This document shows positions 41,126 to 50,511 of a DNA stretch of 64,000 bases, piece by piece. Positions within the stretch are counted from its first letter, which is position 1. Every line of letters begins with the position of its first letter. The notes below the pieces were generated by a model. The model saw only the letters and a program-made list of their open reading frames with translations. It did not search any database and was not told the DNA's origin. A program made the translations under genes and the position numbers. The stretch is from DAOUMF01 sp034408935 (lineage in GTDB: Bacteria; Chloroflexota; Dehalococcoidia; SM23-28-2; RBG-16-64-32), in contig DAOUMV010000006.1 in the NCBI GenBank assembly GCA_034408935.1, positions 1 to 64,000 of the forward strand. The letters are read 5' to 3'.

Positions 41126-43543
41126 ATGAGCACAGACGCTCGTAGCCCAAGGGTGCATCTGGGCCTGCACGCCTGCCAAAGCCCAAGCGCCAACCGCTAC
41201 CGTGGTATTGCGCGCTATGTCCAAGACCACGCCCTGCATCTCCTCCAGGGTCACCGCGAACTAATCGACGGGGTGCACATCCACCGCGGATTGCCCATTC
41301 CTCGACTGCTAGCGAGCTTCTGCGGATATGGCCTATTGCGTGAGCACCCTTCAGATGGTGAGCAAGCGTTTGGCGGTGACACAGCGGGTGACATCTATCA
41401 CATAATGTCCCCCTTTGAACTCGGCGTCCCCCTTCACCGTCTAATCCCACCCCCGTTCATGCGTGTCGGGGCCAAGCTCGTTGTCACGCTCTACGATCTC
41501 ATCCCTATGGTCTATCCGCAGGCATACCTCCATGATCCGGGGATCCGGCTGCCCTACCTGCAAAGGCTCAAGCTCGTCCAGGAGGCAGATCACGTGCTGG
41601 CCATCTCCAGGACCACTCGGGATGATGCTGTGCGCTTGCTTGGAGTGGACCCAGAGCGGATCACCGTCATTTATGGGGGCGTTACGGAACACTTCTGCGA
41701 GCCAGACGTGCCACGCGAGGTGGTCCGCCGACGAGTGATGGAGCGCCTGCCGGACATACTGGGCCCATACATCCTGTACATGGGCGGAATTGACTTTCGA
41801 AAGAACATGGAGGGTGCCATTGCCGCGTATGGACACCTGCCCCAGCGGCTCCGGAACACCTATCAGTTGGTTCTGTTGGCCCATATGCTCGAGTCGGAGA
41901 AAGAGGCGTTGGCGGAACACGCGCGGGCGTGCGGTGCAGATGCAGGCCTCGTCCTTCCGGGGTTCACAGCCGACGACCTGTTGAGGGACTTGTATCAAGC
42001 ATGCGACTTGTTTGCTTTCCCTTCTCTGTACGAAGGGCTTGGCCTCCCGATCCTCGAAGCGATGCGTTGCGGAGCTCCCGTAGTCGCGAGCGACCGGTCA
42101 TCCATGAAGGAGCTGGTCGAAATAGATCACGCGCGGTTCGACCCTGAAGACCCCGCTGACGCTGCGAGGGTGATGGAGAGCGTGCTGGGTAATGAGACCC
42201 TACGGCAGGAGCTAGTAGACTACGGCCGCCGGCGGTCACGCCAGTTCACCTGGGAGCGGGTTGCTCAGGCAACGGCTGAGTGTTATCAGGCAGTGGCACC
42301 GCCAAATGTGCAGCGGCGCAACTGTGCCGCAGCACGGCAGAAGCTTGTCGCTTTCTGCACGCCCTTTCCGCCGGAGCAGAGCGGCGTGGCTGACTATAGC
42401 AAGCGATTCCTGGAGACCCTAGTGGCCCATCATCCACTAAGAGCAGACATAGTGGTTAAGGGTGAGCCGGGGTCTTACGTGCGCCAGGGCCACCCGGCTA
42501 TCGAGCTCATTTCGGTTCCCCAGTTCCGATGGCTAGCGGAGCACGGACACTACGACAGCATCATCTACTGCATGGGCAACAGCACCTTCCACGATTACGT
42601 CTACGAGTTGCTGAAGGAGCACCCCGGCATCGTCTGGCTGCATGACGTCCGGCTAACGTACTTTTACCACTGGTACTACAGCCAGTTGGGTCGCGACCTT
42701 AGCACCCTGCCGGAAGAGCTCTTGCCCTGGGCCCGCCGCTACCCTGATTACGAAGACGCCCTTCTCGTGCGCGACGTCCTCACCCAAGACGAGCACGGAA
42801 TCTATTTGGCAGGGGAAGTCGCCAGCTACGCTCAGAAGATCGTAGTCAACTCACGATTCTCCAAAGAACTTGTTGAGCTCGAGACCTGTGGACACGTGCC
42901 GGTCGTGGCCATTCCTCTTGCCGCGCTGCCGGCAAGGCCGGCGTCTTTTCCTGAGGGCTGGCCTCAGCTTGCGGCCAAGTACGGCCTGGACCACCGCGCC
43001 ACAGTCCTAGTGTCCGTCGGCATCCTCGGTCCCACTAAGTGTCCAGAAGTCACCATCGACGGATTCGCGGCCGTGGCTGCAGAGGCTGGCAACACGGTCC
43101 TTGCTTTCATTGGGCCCGCTGATCCGACCTATCGAGGGGAGTTGGAGCGCAGGATTTCCGAGTACGGGATCGAGGACCGGGTACGGTTCACAGGGTACGT
43201 GGACGACGCCGAACTCGATAGCTGGCTGGCTGCGGCCCGCTGCGCGATGCAGCTCCGTTTTCCAAGCAACGGCGAGTCCTCAGCGGCAGTGCTGCGCTGT
43301 CTTGCCGCTGGCTTGCCCACGATCGTGACGGATCATGGCCCGCTCCGGGAGCTGCCCGACGACGCCGTTGCCAAGGTGCCGACCCCGGTCGAACCATCTG
43401 CCCTGCGGAAGGCCATCCTCCAGCTTCTGAGCGATGACAATGCCTGCGAGAGATTGCACCGCGGGGCTCTGCACTATGTACAACAGGTCTCATTCGAAGC
43501 AGTCACTGATCAGTTCTGCTCCGAGATGCTCTGCTTACCCTAG
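41126..43543 (+). CDS. Tandem GT4-GT4 glycosyltransferase (inverted paralogue)
   Basis: An 805-residue protein of the same length and domain order as the product of 28506-30923. Domain 1 includes LVVTLYDLIPMVYPQAYLH, GGIDFRKNMEGAIAAYGHL and FPSLYEGLGLPILEAMRCG (EX7E). Domain 2 starts LVAFCTPFPPEQSGVADYS and includes FTGYVDDAELDSWLAAARC and GESSAAVLRCLAAGLPTIV. The two copies are clearly homologous throughout but well diverged, so they probably use different donors or acceptors. No membrane segment. It is paired with the methyltransferase-like gene just upstream, exactly as in the other copy. Confidence 0.9.
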   Translation: MSTDARSPRVHLGLHACQSPSANRYRGIARYVQDHALHLLQGHRELIDGVHIHRGLPIPRLLASFCGYGLLREHPSDGEQAFGGDTAGDIYHIMSPFELGVPLHRLIPPPFMRVGAKLVVTLYDLIPMVYPQAYLHDPGIRLPYLQRLKLVQEADHVLAISRTTRDDAVRLLGVDPERITVIYGGVTEHFCEPDVPREVVRRRVMERLPDILGPYILYMGGIDFRKNMEGAIAAYGHLPQRLRNTYQLVLLAHMLESEKEALAEHARACGADAGLVLPGFTADDLLRDLYQACDLFAFPSLYEGLGLPILEAMRCGAPVVASDRSSMKELVEIDHARFDPEDPADAARVMESVLGNETLRQELVDYGRRRSRQFTWERVAQATAECYQAVAPPNVQRRNCAAARQKLVAFCTPFPPEQSGVADYSKRFLETLVAHHPLRADIVVKGEPGSYVRQGHPAIELISVPQFRWLAEHGHYDSIIYCMGNSTFHDYVYELLKEHPGIVWLHDVRLTYFYHWYYSQLGRDLSTLPEELLPWARRYPDYEDALLVRDVLTQDEHGIYLAGEVASYAQKIVVNSRFSKELVELETCGHVPVVAIPLAALPARPASFPEGWPQLAAKYGLDHRATVLVSVGILGPTKCPEVTIDGFAAVAAEAGNTVLAFIGPADPTYRGELERRISEYGIEDRVRFTGYVDDAELDSWLAAARCAMQLRFPSNGESSAAVLRCLAAGLPTIVTDHGPLRELPDDAVAKVPTPVEPSALRKAILQLLSDDNACERLHRGALHYVQQVSFEAVTDQFCSEMLCLP

Positions 43544-43712
43544 AGACGCGGCTCCTGCGGGGCTGCTTTCTGTTCGCGGCTACGGACCAAACCCTGGATC
43601 CGCAGCACGACACCGATAGGTTTCGCTCAGCGGCTTCCTTGACCCCTCATGGTGAGCGCGGTGCGCAGCGATAGCGTCAGCCATCCCGGAGGACTGCGCC
43701 AGCGCTGCCAAA

Positions 43713-45584
43713 TCACCGAGGTTCGCGCTTCTCAGGAGGCGATCCCCAGACTGTTGGTCGCAGAGATTGCCCTCGCCAGGGCAGAAGGAACGCAAGGAGA
43801 GCTGTGCCGCCTACCCACAGCAGGCTCTTGGGCCATGATGGCAAGTCTTCAGCGAGGCCGCTCGGCTGCGAGATAGCAACGACGGCAATCGATTTCAGCC
43901 AGACCTCCGCTTTGCCCGTGTAGTACACTCGTGTTTCCAGTGAATAGGAGACATCAGGCGTAAAGAACGGCACTTCAACCGTCGAGTATTCGCCGCCCGC
44001 TGGCAAATCCAGCAGCCGCAGCTCCTTTGTCGCCAAGACTTCGCCGCGCGGCTGCGCAAACACGTCTAGCGTAGCTATGTGGTCTGTTGGCTGATCTCCT
44101 CTCGCCGCAATGTTGAAACGGGCAACGTATGTCCCCGCCCTCAGCTTCTTGAACGGGCCGTAGGACAGGAAGCCGGCAGGGTCGCTGACCGGCGAGGCAT
44201 AGGCCACTCTCGAAGCCTCCGAGGCATCATCCTCGCTTCCCGCGACTAGCTCCCCGACCTGTCGCGGTGTCTTCTCGGAAAAGACACGAAATCCGGTTGG
44301 GCCTTTCTCCAAGGTGGGCCAGGCGTCCTGCAGATCTCTCGCCAATGGCAGTGTCGTTCGCCCCGGGACGGTAGGGTACAGATCCCAGTGGTTGTCAACT
44401 GCTATGCCGCTCATCGTCAGCGAGAGGCCGAGCAAACCGACGAACAGCACCCTTGCCGGACGCGATGCCTTCAGGATCAGCAATAGCGGAATCCCGACGA
44501 AGGGTACCAGGCAAACCATGAAGCGAGCCGGGAAACTGAAACCCCCCATGCCAGGGCTGACGAGAATGATGTAACCGCCGGCAAACACCAATGCTACGCC
44601 AGCGCCCATCCGGTAGACGCGCGCAAGGACGACGAGGCCCACGATCCCGAGCCAATGTACGGGAGCGTGTGGCAGCCAGCCGAACTCGGGGCTGAGAAAA
44701 AAGCCGAGGCCCCTCGTGTACAGGCGCGACCAGGTCCACCAGACGGCTCTCTCCCCCGGAACATGATGCAACGGTCCCGGCAGTGGGCTGCCGTACCAGG
44801 AGGTAAAGGCGACCGCGGTCACCAGAAGACTGATCGGTATCGGCGCCAGTAGCAAGAGACGTGGCCAGGAGGCCTTCAGGCCCGACCATGAGATCTGACC
44901 GTCCAGAAGTCGGTACGCGATGCCCAGGCCAAGTCCCGCGGTGAACACGAGAAAGCGGACATGCAGCCACGGCAGCGCGGCGGCCGCCAGCGCAGCGAAG
45001 AAGAGGTCGCGCCTGGAGGAGCCTTTGGCAAGAACCACTCGAGCGCCGTAGACCAGGAGGAGTGCCGCTGGGATCTCTGGGTAGATTTGATTTGAGAACG
45101 CAAGCAAGGGCAGGGAGAAGACGACAGCAGCCCATACCGGCCACAGGAATCTAGGTCCGGCAATGTTTGAGTCTTGGAGCAAGCGAAAGATCTGGTAAGC
45201 CAGGAGCGCGCTTATGACGATAAACAGCACTCGTGCGGACTCAGCGGACTCATGTAAGAATATGGCGGGAGCGATCAAGATTGGGAGCCCGATGTTGCGC
45301 TTGGAAATCCACTTGCCATTGCCTCGGTAGTCGAAGGCGTGGGGGTCAATCTCCGAGCGTGCGAAGAACCTCCCAACATCTCCCTCCTCATAGTTGTTTC
45401 GAAGGTCGATGTCATGGTCGTGGACCAGGCTGTAGGCGTAGAGCAGGTAGTGAGGCTCATCTCCGGCAGTAGAGGGACTCATGATGAGATAGGCGCCAAG
45501 GTAGACGACGAAAGCGATTATGAGTGGTAGAAATGCGAGGATTATGTTCGAGGGACGGCCAGCGCTGAGAGCGAAACCACTCAT
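43713..45584 (-). CDS. GT-C-like polytopic membrane protein
   Basis: A 623-residue integral membrane protein with about ten hydrophobic helices in the first 420 residues, then a soluble beta-rich region of about 150 residues and a final helix (LLWVGGTALLAFLLPW). The first external loop holds STAGDEPHYLLYAYSLVHDHDIDL, where the DEPHY element resembles the acidic catalytic loop of GT-C (ArnT/PMT-like) glycosyltransferases. It would use a polyprenyl-linked sugar on the outer face. It follows wzt on the same strand (about 95 bases apart) and is convergent with the tandem GT. The family name is not certain, so I give only the fold-level call. Confidence 0.75.
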   Translation of the reverse strand: MSGFALSAGRPSNIILAFLPLIIAFVVYLGAYLIMSPSTAGDEPHYLLYAYSLVHDHDIDLRNNYEEGDVGRFFARSEIDPHAFDYRGNGKWISKRNIGLPILIAPAIFLHESAESARVLFIVISALLAYQIFRLLQDSNIAGPRFLWPVWAAVVFSLPLLAFSNQIYPEIPAALLLVYGARVVLAKGSSRRDLFFAALAAAALPWLHVRFLVFTAGLGLGIAYRLLDGQISWSGLKASWPRLLLLAPIPISLLVTAVAFTSWYGSPLPGPLHHVPGERAVWWTWSRLYTRGLGFFLSPEFGWLPHAPVHWLGIVGLVVLARVYRMGAGVALVFAGGYIILVSPGMGGFSFPARFMVCLVPFVGIPLLLILKASRPARVLFVGLLGLSLTMSGIAVDNHWDLYPTVPGRTTLPLARDLQDAWPTLEKGPTGFRVFSEKTPRQVGELVAGSEDDASEASRVAYASPVSDPAGFLSYGPFKKLRAGTYVARFNIAARGDQPTDHIATLDVFAQPRGEVLATKELRLLDLPAGGEYSTVEVPFFTPDVSYSLETRVYYTGKAEVWLKSIAVVAISQPSGLAEDLPSWPKSLLWVGGTALLAFLLPWRGQSLRPTVWGSPPEKREPR

Positions 45585-45678
45585 GCGCCGCAGCCAACGG
45601 AGCAGGATGAACCGGCCCTCAGGTTCCTGAGGCAGAGCCGTCGCTAGAGCGACCTCTTGTGCGAGTTCCGGATTGACC

Positions 45679-46443
45679 TTAGACCACCATCTCTGGTGCG
45701 TGCGTGAACGTTTCCCTGTAGCGCTGTACCACTTCTCGCGGATCGCCTTCCCCTACGATGCGGCCGCCATCCAGCCAGATGGCGCGGTGGCAGAACTCCT
45801 CCACATCCCCTAGACCGTGCGTCACCATGACTATGGTGACGGACCTAGATTGGAATTCCCGCATCTTGGCTAAACATTTCTCCTGGAAGGGGACGTCGCC
45901 GACAGCTAGAACCTCGTCGACGAGGAGGATCTCCGGATCGCTGTGTACCGCGACGGAAAAGCCGAGGCGTATGTACATGCCGGAGGAGTAGCGCTTGACA
46001 GGGGTGTCAACGAAGTCCCACAGCTCGGCGAAAGAGATGATCTCGTCGAACCGGGCGGAGACCTCCTTTCTGGACATGCCCAGGATAGAGGCGTTAAGGA
46101 AGACGTTTTCGCGGCCGGTGAGGTCTGCGTGGAAGCCAGCGCCCAGCTCGATGAGGGGGGAAACACGCCCGCAGATCGTTATTTCGCCTTCGCTGGGTGC
46201 AGTAACACCCGCCATGAGTTTGAGGATGGTGCTCTTGCCGCTGCCGTTACGGCCGATGATGCCCAGGGTCTCTCCTCGCTCCACGCGGAAGCTCACGTCC
46301 TGGAGGGCGTAGAAGGGCGGCGACCAGGCGCGGCCACGGAGGAGAGCAGGCACGAACTCCCGGAGAGTCTTCTCCTCCTGGATCTGGAAGCGCTTGCTTG
46401 CCTGTCTGAATTCGATGGCCGGTTCGTCAGATCCTATCAGCAA
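45679..46443 (-). CDS. wzt: Polysaccharide ABC exporter, ATP-binding subunit
   Basis: A 254-residue nucleotide-binding protein of the Wzt/TagH/RfbE group. Walker A is GIIGRNGSGKST; the ABC signature region is VKRYSSGMYIRLGFSVAV, typical of polysaccharide exporters; Walker B is EILLVDEVLAVGD; the switch His sits in VTHGLGDVEEF. It lacks the C-terminal carbohydrate-binding domain of long Wzt proteins, so recognition of a terminal modification by Wzt is not expected. I chose TTG at 46443 because GGAGG lies 6 bases upstream. This gives a 17-base overlap with the permease gene, while the ATG at 46548 would overlap by more than 100 bases and adds unrelated residues. Confidence 0.9.
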   Translation of the reverse strand: MLIGSDEPAIEFRQASKRFQIQEEKTLREFVPALLRGRAWSPPFYALQDVSFRVERGETLGIIGRNGSGKSTILKLMAGVTAPSEGEITICGRVSPLIELGAGFHADLTGRENVFLNASILGMSRKEVSARFDEIISFAELWDFVDTPVKRYSSGMYIRLGFSVAVHSDPEILLVDEVLAVGDVPFQEKCLAKMREFQSRSVTIVMVTHGLGDVEEFCHRAIWLDGGRIVGEGDPREVVQRYRETFTHAPEMVV

Positions 46444-47278
46444 AGCCTGCCTCCATGCGCTTGAACAGGTAGTAGCCCACCAGGAAGATAAGTACCGCTC
46501 CACCCAGGCCCACAAGAAAACTCTCCACACCGAGGTTAGTCCCATCAAGCAACACCCGCCGGTAGGCGTTGACGACCCGAGAGAGGGGGTTGAGATCGAA
46601 CAGGATCTTGTATCGTTCTGGCACGATGTCCACGGGGTAGAGGATGGGCGTGATGTAGAACCAGATCATGAGGATCACTCCCACCAGGTAGCGAACGTCG
46701 TGGAAGAACAGGTTGAGGGCGGCTAAGGGGAGCGCCAGTCCCACAGTGAACAAGAGTTGCATGGCGAAGATGGCGGGCACCCAAACCAGCGTCCAAGGCG
46801 GGTATTGACTGTAGAGGATCATCAGGCCCAGCAGAATGAGCGTCCCGAGCAACAGGTCCACGACCTTGGAGAACACCGTGGCCACGACCAGTATCTCCCT
46901 GGGGAAGTAGATCTTGGTCACCAGGCTGGCTGAGCCCGTGATGCTGTCGGTAGCTGAGGCCACGGCGCTGGAGAAGAACATCCAGGGCAGCAGGGCCACG
47001 AAGAGGAACAATGGAAATGGGTAGGGGATGACGTCCATACCAACGCGGAGGATGGTGGAGAAGACGAAGGTGAGAACTACGATCTGCATGAGGGGGTTGA
47101 TGAAGATCCAGGCGTAGCCCAGGATCGACTGCTTGTACAGACTGCGGATGTTGCGTCCCGTCATGCTCCAGAGGAGCTCCCGACGCTGCCAGAGGGCGGC
47201 GAAAGAAGGCAGGAAGTCGCGGAGCCCAAATGTGGTGGCTATAGGGTGCCGTCTGGCTATCGACAGGGTCCGATCCAT
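46427..47278 (-). CDS. wzm: Polysaccharide ABC exporter, permease subunit
   Basis: A 283-residue ABC-2 type permease with six hydrophobic helices. Seen: the amphipathic N-terminal 'WQRRELLWSMTGRNIRSLYKQSILGYAWIFINPLMQIVVLTFVF', the FLFVALLPWMFFSSAV helix, and NPLSRVVNAYRRVLLDG, which is the conserved periplasmic/re-entrant region of Wzm/TagG. It exports an undecaprenyl-diphosphate-linked polymer with the adjacent ATPase. Nothing upstream within about 250 bases (47279-47529) looks like a gene. This is the only complete polymer exporter in the window, since no Wzx/Wzy pair was recognised. Confidence 0.92.
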   Translation of the reverse strand: MDRTLSIARRHPIATTFGLRDFLPSFAALWQRRELLWSMTGRNIRSLYKQSILGYAWIFINPLMQIVVLTFVFSTILRVGMDVIPYPFPLFLFVALLPWMFFSSAVASATDSITGSASLVTKIYFPREILVVATVFSKVVDLLLGTLILLGLMILYSQYPPWTLVWVPAIFAMQLLFTVGLALPLAALNLFFHDVRYLVGVILMIWFYITPILYPVDIVPERYKILFDLNPLSRVVNAYRRVLLDGTNLGVESFLVGLGGAVLIFLVGYYLFKRMEAGFADRI

Positions 47279-47529
47279 CGTCTATGCTGGGTCATCCGCA
47301 ATTGGGCGTCGTCGATGGGCATCCGCAGCTTGTCAACGATTCTAGCAGTCAAAGCGCAATACGGGAAGGCGGGCTACTGGCGCGGCGCGTTCCGTCGCCA
47401 GTTCACACGCGAAAGGGTAGCCACAGGTTTCCAGCACTTACCAAAATGCCGGTGGACCCGCCGGAGGCATCGCGGACTGGCCCGCACTTGGTTCGGCAGG
47501 TTGGCCCGTGCCCTAGGAGAGGCAGCGGT

Positions 47530-47748
47530 CTAGGCGCGGATTCGCGGGGTGTGCATCGCGCCGCTCGTGATCGGCTCGTCGATGTACAGGTCCCCGTTGC
47601 GGATCTTGAGGTTGAACCCGCAGCTGGGATTCGTGCAGGCCCAAGCCTTGAAGTAAATCGCGGCGCCCTGGCTCCCGAAGTCAGACAGGGGCACAAGATC
47701 CCCAATCTCGCACTTCTGACACTTGGGGAAGCTCGTCACCAGTACCAC
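47530..47748 (-). CDS. Small zinc-ribbon protein (72 aa)
   Basis: A short protein with two Cys pairs, FPKCQKCEIGD near residue 9 and WACTNPSCGFNL near residue 38, spaced as in a zinc ribbon. The GTG start is preceded by GGGAGGGG at about 7 bases. It has no membrane segment or signal peptide. It sits alone between wzm and the oxidoreductase gene. The function is not known; such ribbons bind nucleic acid or act as structural zinc modules. Confidence 0.65.
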   Translation of the reverse strand: MVLVTSFPKCQKCEIGDLVPLSDFGSQGAAIYFKAWACTNPSCGFNLKIRNGDLYIDEPITSGAMHTPRIRA

Positions 47749-47923
47749 TTTACACCCCTCCCGCCTTGCGCTGTCTGTTGTCGGAGTATAGCAGGCAATC
47801 TCGTTGCCGACAAGGGCGATGACCGGACTGCCGATAGGCTTCTCGTATTCTTCGCCGCAGCACGCCGCTCATCCATCCCCTTCCGACGCCAAGGCGCTTC
47901 GACGGGGCCTGCGCTTTGCCCTG

Positions 47924-49279
47924 CTAGGCGTCCGCGCCCGCCGCCGCCCCCGAGCCCTTGCGCGCCTCCCAGGCGTCCTGCGCCCTCAGCGCCTGCCGGA
48001 TACCCTGCCCAATCGCGAAGCGCAGCGGCTCCGGCGGTATGGGGACCACCCGACGGTCCACGAAGAACAGGTCCGTGAGATCCGTCTCCTTCTCCAGAAC
48101 CAGATCCCGCATCACCTGGCCGGCCATGTTCATCGGCGCTACGCCGTGCCCCACGCAGCCCAGGGAGTACGCCACCCGCTTGTTCTTCCCCAAATAGCCC
48201 ATCGCCGGGAAGAAGTCCACTGGCACCGATACCGGCCCTCCCCATCGGTACTCGATACGAACATCCTTCAGCGAGGGAAAGGTCTGGCCCAGGTCCCGCT
48301 CCAGCCTGCGGTAGATGCGAGGGCTGTGGTCCCGATCCAATGGCCCACCGAAGTAGTACTGGGCGTCGGACCCCCCGAACAGGATGCGGTTGTCCGCGGT
48401 CAGACGGTAGTAATGGATTAGGTTGCGCGCGTCCTCCAAGCCCTGGCGGCCGCGCCAGCCGATGTCGGCAAACTGCTCCTCGGACAGCGGCTCCGTGAGG
48501 ACGATGTAGGTGAAGATGGGGAACTGCTTGTTGCGGAGCTGCGGAAAGCGCGTGGAGAAGGCGTTGGTGGCAAACACCACCTTCTCCGCCTCCACTAGGC
48601 CGCGGGGCGTGTCCAGATGCAGGATGGGGTCCAGGTGCGCGGCCACCACCGGCGTGCGCTCGTACACCTCCACCCCCTCCTCCTGGGCCACCCGCTTGAG
48701 GCCGCGCACGTACTTCGCCGGATTGATGAGAGCGCACTGCTCCTCCCAGCGGGCCCCCACATACGTGGGCGAGTGCACCTCCGCCCGCACCATGTGCGCG
48801 TCGATCCACTTTAGGCCATGGATTCCCAGCTTCTCCGCCAGCTCGATCTCGTCCTGGAGTCGCTTGGCCTGCGCCGGATTGAGGGCGACCGTCAGGATGC
48901 CCGGCTTCTCGTAGTCGCAGTCGATGGCATGCGAGTCCACCATCTGGCCGATGTGGTCCACGGCGCGGTGACCGAAGTCGTAGGCTTGCTTCGCCCTCTG
49001 CTTCCCGAAGCGCAGGGCCGTGATGGGGAGAGTGAACCCCATGAGAGTCGTGGCGAAGCCGCCATTACGGCCGCTGGCCCCGTAGCCCACCACCTTGTCT
49101 TCCAGCACGGCTACGCGCAGGGAAGGATCGGCCCGTTTCAGGTAGTACGCCGTGGACAGCCCGCAAAACCCCCCGCCGATGATGGCCACATCCACCTTGG
49201 TGGAACCGTCCAGGGGCGGACTCTCCTCATACGGCGAATGGGCCAGCCAGTAGGACTTCTCTTCGTAATCAGCAACCAT
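47924..49279 (-). CDS. FAD-dependent DAO-family amine/amino-acid oxidoreductase
   Basis: A 451-residue flavoprotein of the DadA/PuuB/glycine-oxidase superfamily. KVDVAIIGGGFCGLSTAYYLKR is the FAD Rossmann loop; VGYGASGRNGGFATTLMGF is the family's substrate/FAD-contact segment; VYERTPVVAAHLDP and KVVFATNAFSTRFPQLRN follow; SLGCVGHGVAPMNMAGQVMRDL is the C-terminal FAD motif. It most resembles gamma-glutamylputrescine-oxidase-like enzymes. The start at 49279 (MVADYEEKSYW) follows GGAGG and overlaps the upstream phosphoesterase stop (ATGA). A paralogue is cut by the window end at 62778. The true substrate is unknown. Confidence 0.88.
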   Translation of the reverse strand: MVADYEEKSYWLAHSPYEESPPLDGSTKVDVAIIGGGFCGLSTAYYLKRADPSLRVAVLEDKVVGYGASGRNGGFATTLMGFTLPITALRFGKQRAKQAYDFGHRAVDHIGQMVDSHAIDCDYEKPGILTVALNPAQAKRLQDEIELAEKLGIHGLKWIDAHMVRAEVHSPTYVGARWEEQCALINPAKYVRGLKRVAQEEGVEVYERTPVVAAHLDPILHLDTPRGLVEAEKVVFATNAFSTRFPQLRNKQFPIFTYIVLTEPLSEEQFADIGWRGRQGLEDARNLIHYYRLTADNRILFGGSDAQYYFGGPLDRDHSPRIYRRLERDLGQTFPSLKDVRIEYRWGGPVSVPVDFFPAMGYLGKNKRVAYSLGCVGHGVAPMNMAGQVMRDLVLEKETDLTDLFFVDRRVVPIPPEPLRFAIGQGIRQALRAQDAWEARKGSGAAAGADA

Positions 49280-50406
49280 CAGACGCCTCCAGAGTTGAAG
49301 CATACGCCGAGGAGAGATGCCTGTCTACGGGCTATGGCGAGGGATTCTAACCGCCCCGCGCGCGGCCGCAGGCGAGAGGCCAGCGCCGCGTAGTGACACG
49401 ACTGGCTGCCGGAATCGGTGAATGTCTCGCCTGCCACTGGGACGAACACCCAATCAAAGCTCGATGGATGCAGGGTAAGCTTGAGGACGCCAAAGGTGTC
49501 GTCGTTGCGGGCTTCGCTGTTGGCGATTGGGGCTCCAGGGAATGCGTAGTGGCTCACGCCGCCGGTCCCCACGACGAACTGGCGAATGCCCCGCTCCGGG
49601 TCAGCGACTCCGTTCGGGTCCTGCGGCGCAAACCGTTCGTAATCGTGATCGTGGCCGTTGATCACCACCTCCGCGCCGTAGTCGTATAGCGCTTGCCAGA
49701 TCGCCTGCACCGAAGTGGAGCTGCCGTGGAGGCCAGAGCTGAAGCGGGGATGGTGCCAGTAGGCCAGCGTGCACACCGCGGGGTGGGCGGCCAGGTCAGC
49801 GCGAAGCCACTGTTCCTGGGCTGAACCGGCCTCGCAGCCGCCGACCTCCCAACAACTGCTGTTGACAGCGATGATATGCCAAGCTCCGAGATCGTAGCTG
49901 TAGTAGCCCTTGCTTGGATCGCCTGCTACGTCCCGGAAATGGCCGAAGTAACCAGAGGCGCCCACGGTAACGTAGTCATGGTTTCCTGGCGCTGGCCTCG
50001 TTACCTGCCTGTGCCGCCCCCAAGACGCGTCGTAACAGTTGGCGAACTCGTCGGCCGTGCCTGAGTCGTAGACGTTGTCACCGGCGGTGAACACTATGCC
50101 GGGAGCGCCAGCGGAGAGGATCGCGTCGAGGAGGTCTGCCGTAGCCTCGTCACCGGTACTGCCGCACGATGCGATGTCGCCCGCACCGACGAGAACCGGG
50201 GCGGCATCCGGTGCGGGCGACGGTTCAGTCTGCGGCGGCATAGCCGTGGGCGTAGGCGCGGGGGTCGGGGCAGCCATGGAGGATGGCTGCACAGAGGCGG
50301 AGCAGCCGCCTGGCGATCCCCCGTCCTGAACATCAGGGCTCTGGCCGTTGTTGCAGGCAAAGGTTAAGGCTATCCCGATGAGCAGCAGATACTTCGAAAT
50401 CCCCAT
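49279..50406 (-). CDS. Lipoprotein metallophosphoesterase (purple-acid-phosphatase-like)
   Basis: A 375-residue exported protein. The N-terminus ISKYLLLIGIALTFAC is a lipoprotein signal with the lipobox Cys at about residue 18, followed by a Pro/Thr/Ala-rich linker to about 65. The catalytic domain shows the calcineurin-like metal motifs: VLVGAGDIASCG (D), VFTAGDNVYDSG (GDN), PAPGNHDYVTVG (GNHD), CTLAYWHHPRFSSG (H) and VINGHDHDYERFAP (GHxH-type). All five motifs are present, so it should be active on phosphate esters outside the membrane. The stop overlaps the start of the downstream oxidoreductase; the two are co-translated but not obviously linked in function. Confidence 0.88.
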   Translation of the reverse strand: MGISKYLLLIGIALTFACNNGQSPDVQDGGSPGGCSASVQPSSMAAPTPAPTPTAMPPQTEPSPAPDAAPVLVGAGDIASCGSTGDEATADLLDAILSAGAPGIVFTAGDNVYDSGTADEFANCYDASWGRHRQVTRPAPGNHDYVTVGASGYFGHFRDVAGDPSKGYYSYDLGAWHIIAVNSSCWEVGGCEAGSAQEQWLRADLAAHPAVCTLAYWHHPRFSSGLHGSSTSVQAIWQALYDYGAEVVINGHDHDYERFAPQDPNGVADPERGIRQFVVGTGGVSHYAFPGAPIANSEARNDDTFGVLKLTLHPSSFDWVFVPVAGETFTDSGSQSCHYAALASRLRPRAGRLESLAIARRQASLLGVCFNSGGV

Positions 50407-50511
50407 CGCCTGGCATGCCCGGTCGGCTCAGAATACTCCCACTTGGTGGCTGACGGCTCCACCGACGGAAGCGCTACGGGTCAAAGGACAGGGGATGCCT
50501 CCTTATCGCCG

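Noticed and set aside
47736..48809. 357-codon minus-strand frame within the oxidoreductase gene
   Set aside because: Gly/Arg/Pro-rich shadow in another frame of the same strand; the DAO-family frame is clearly the real one.
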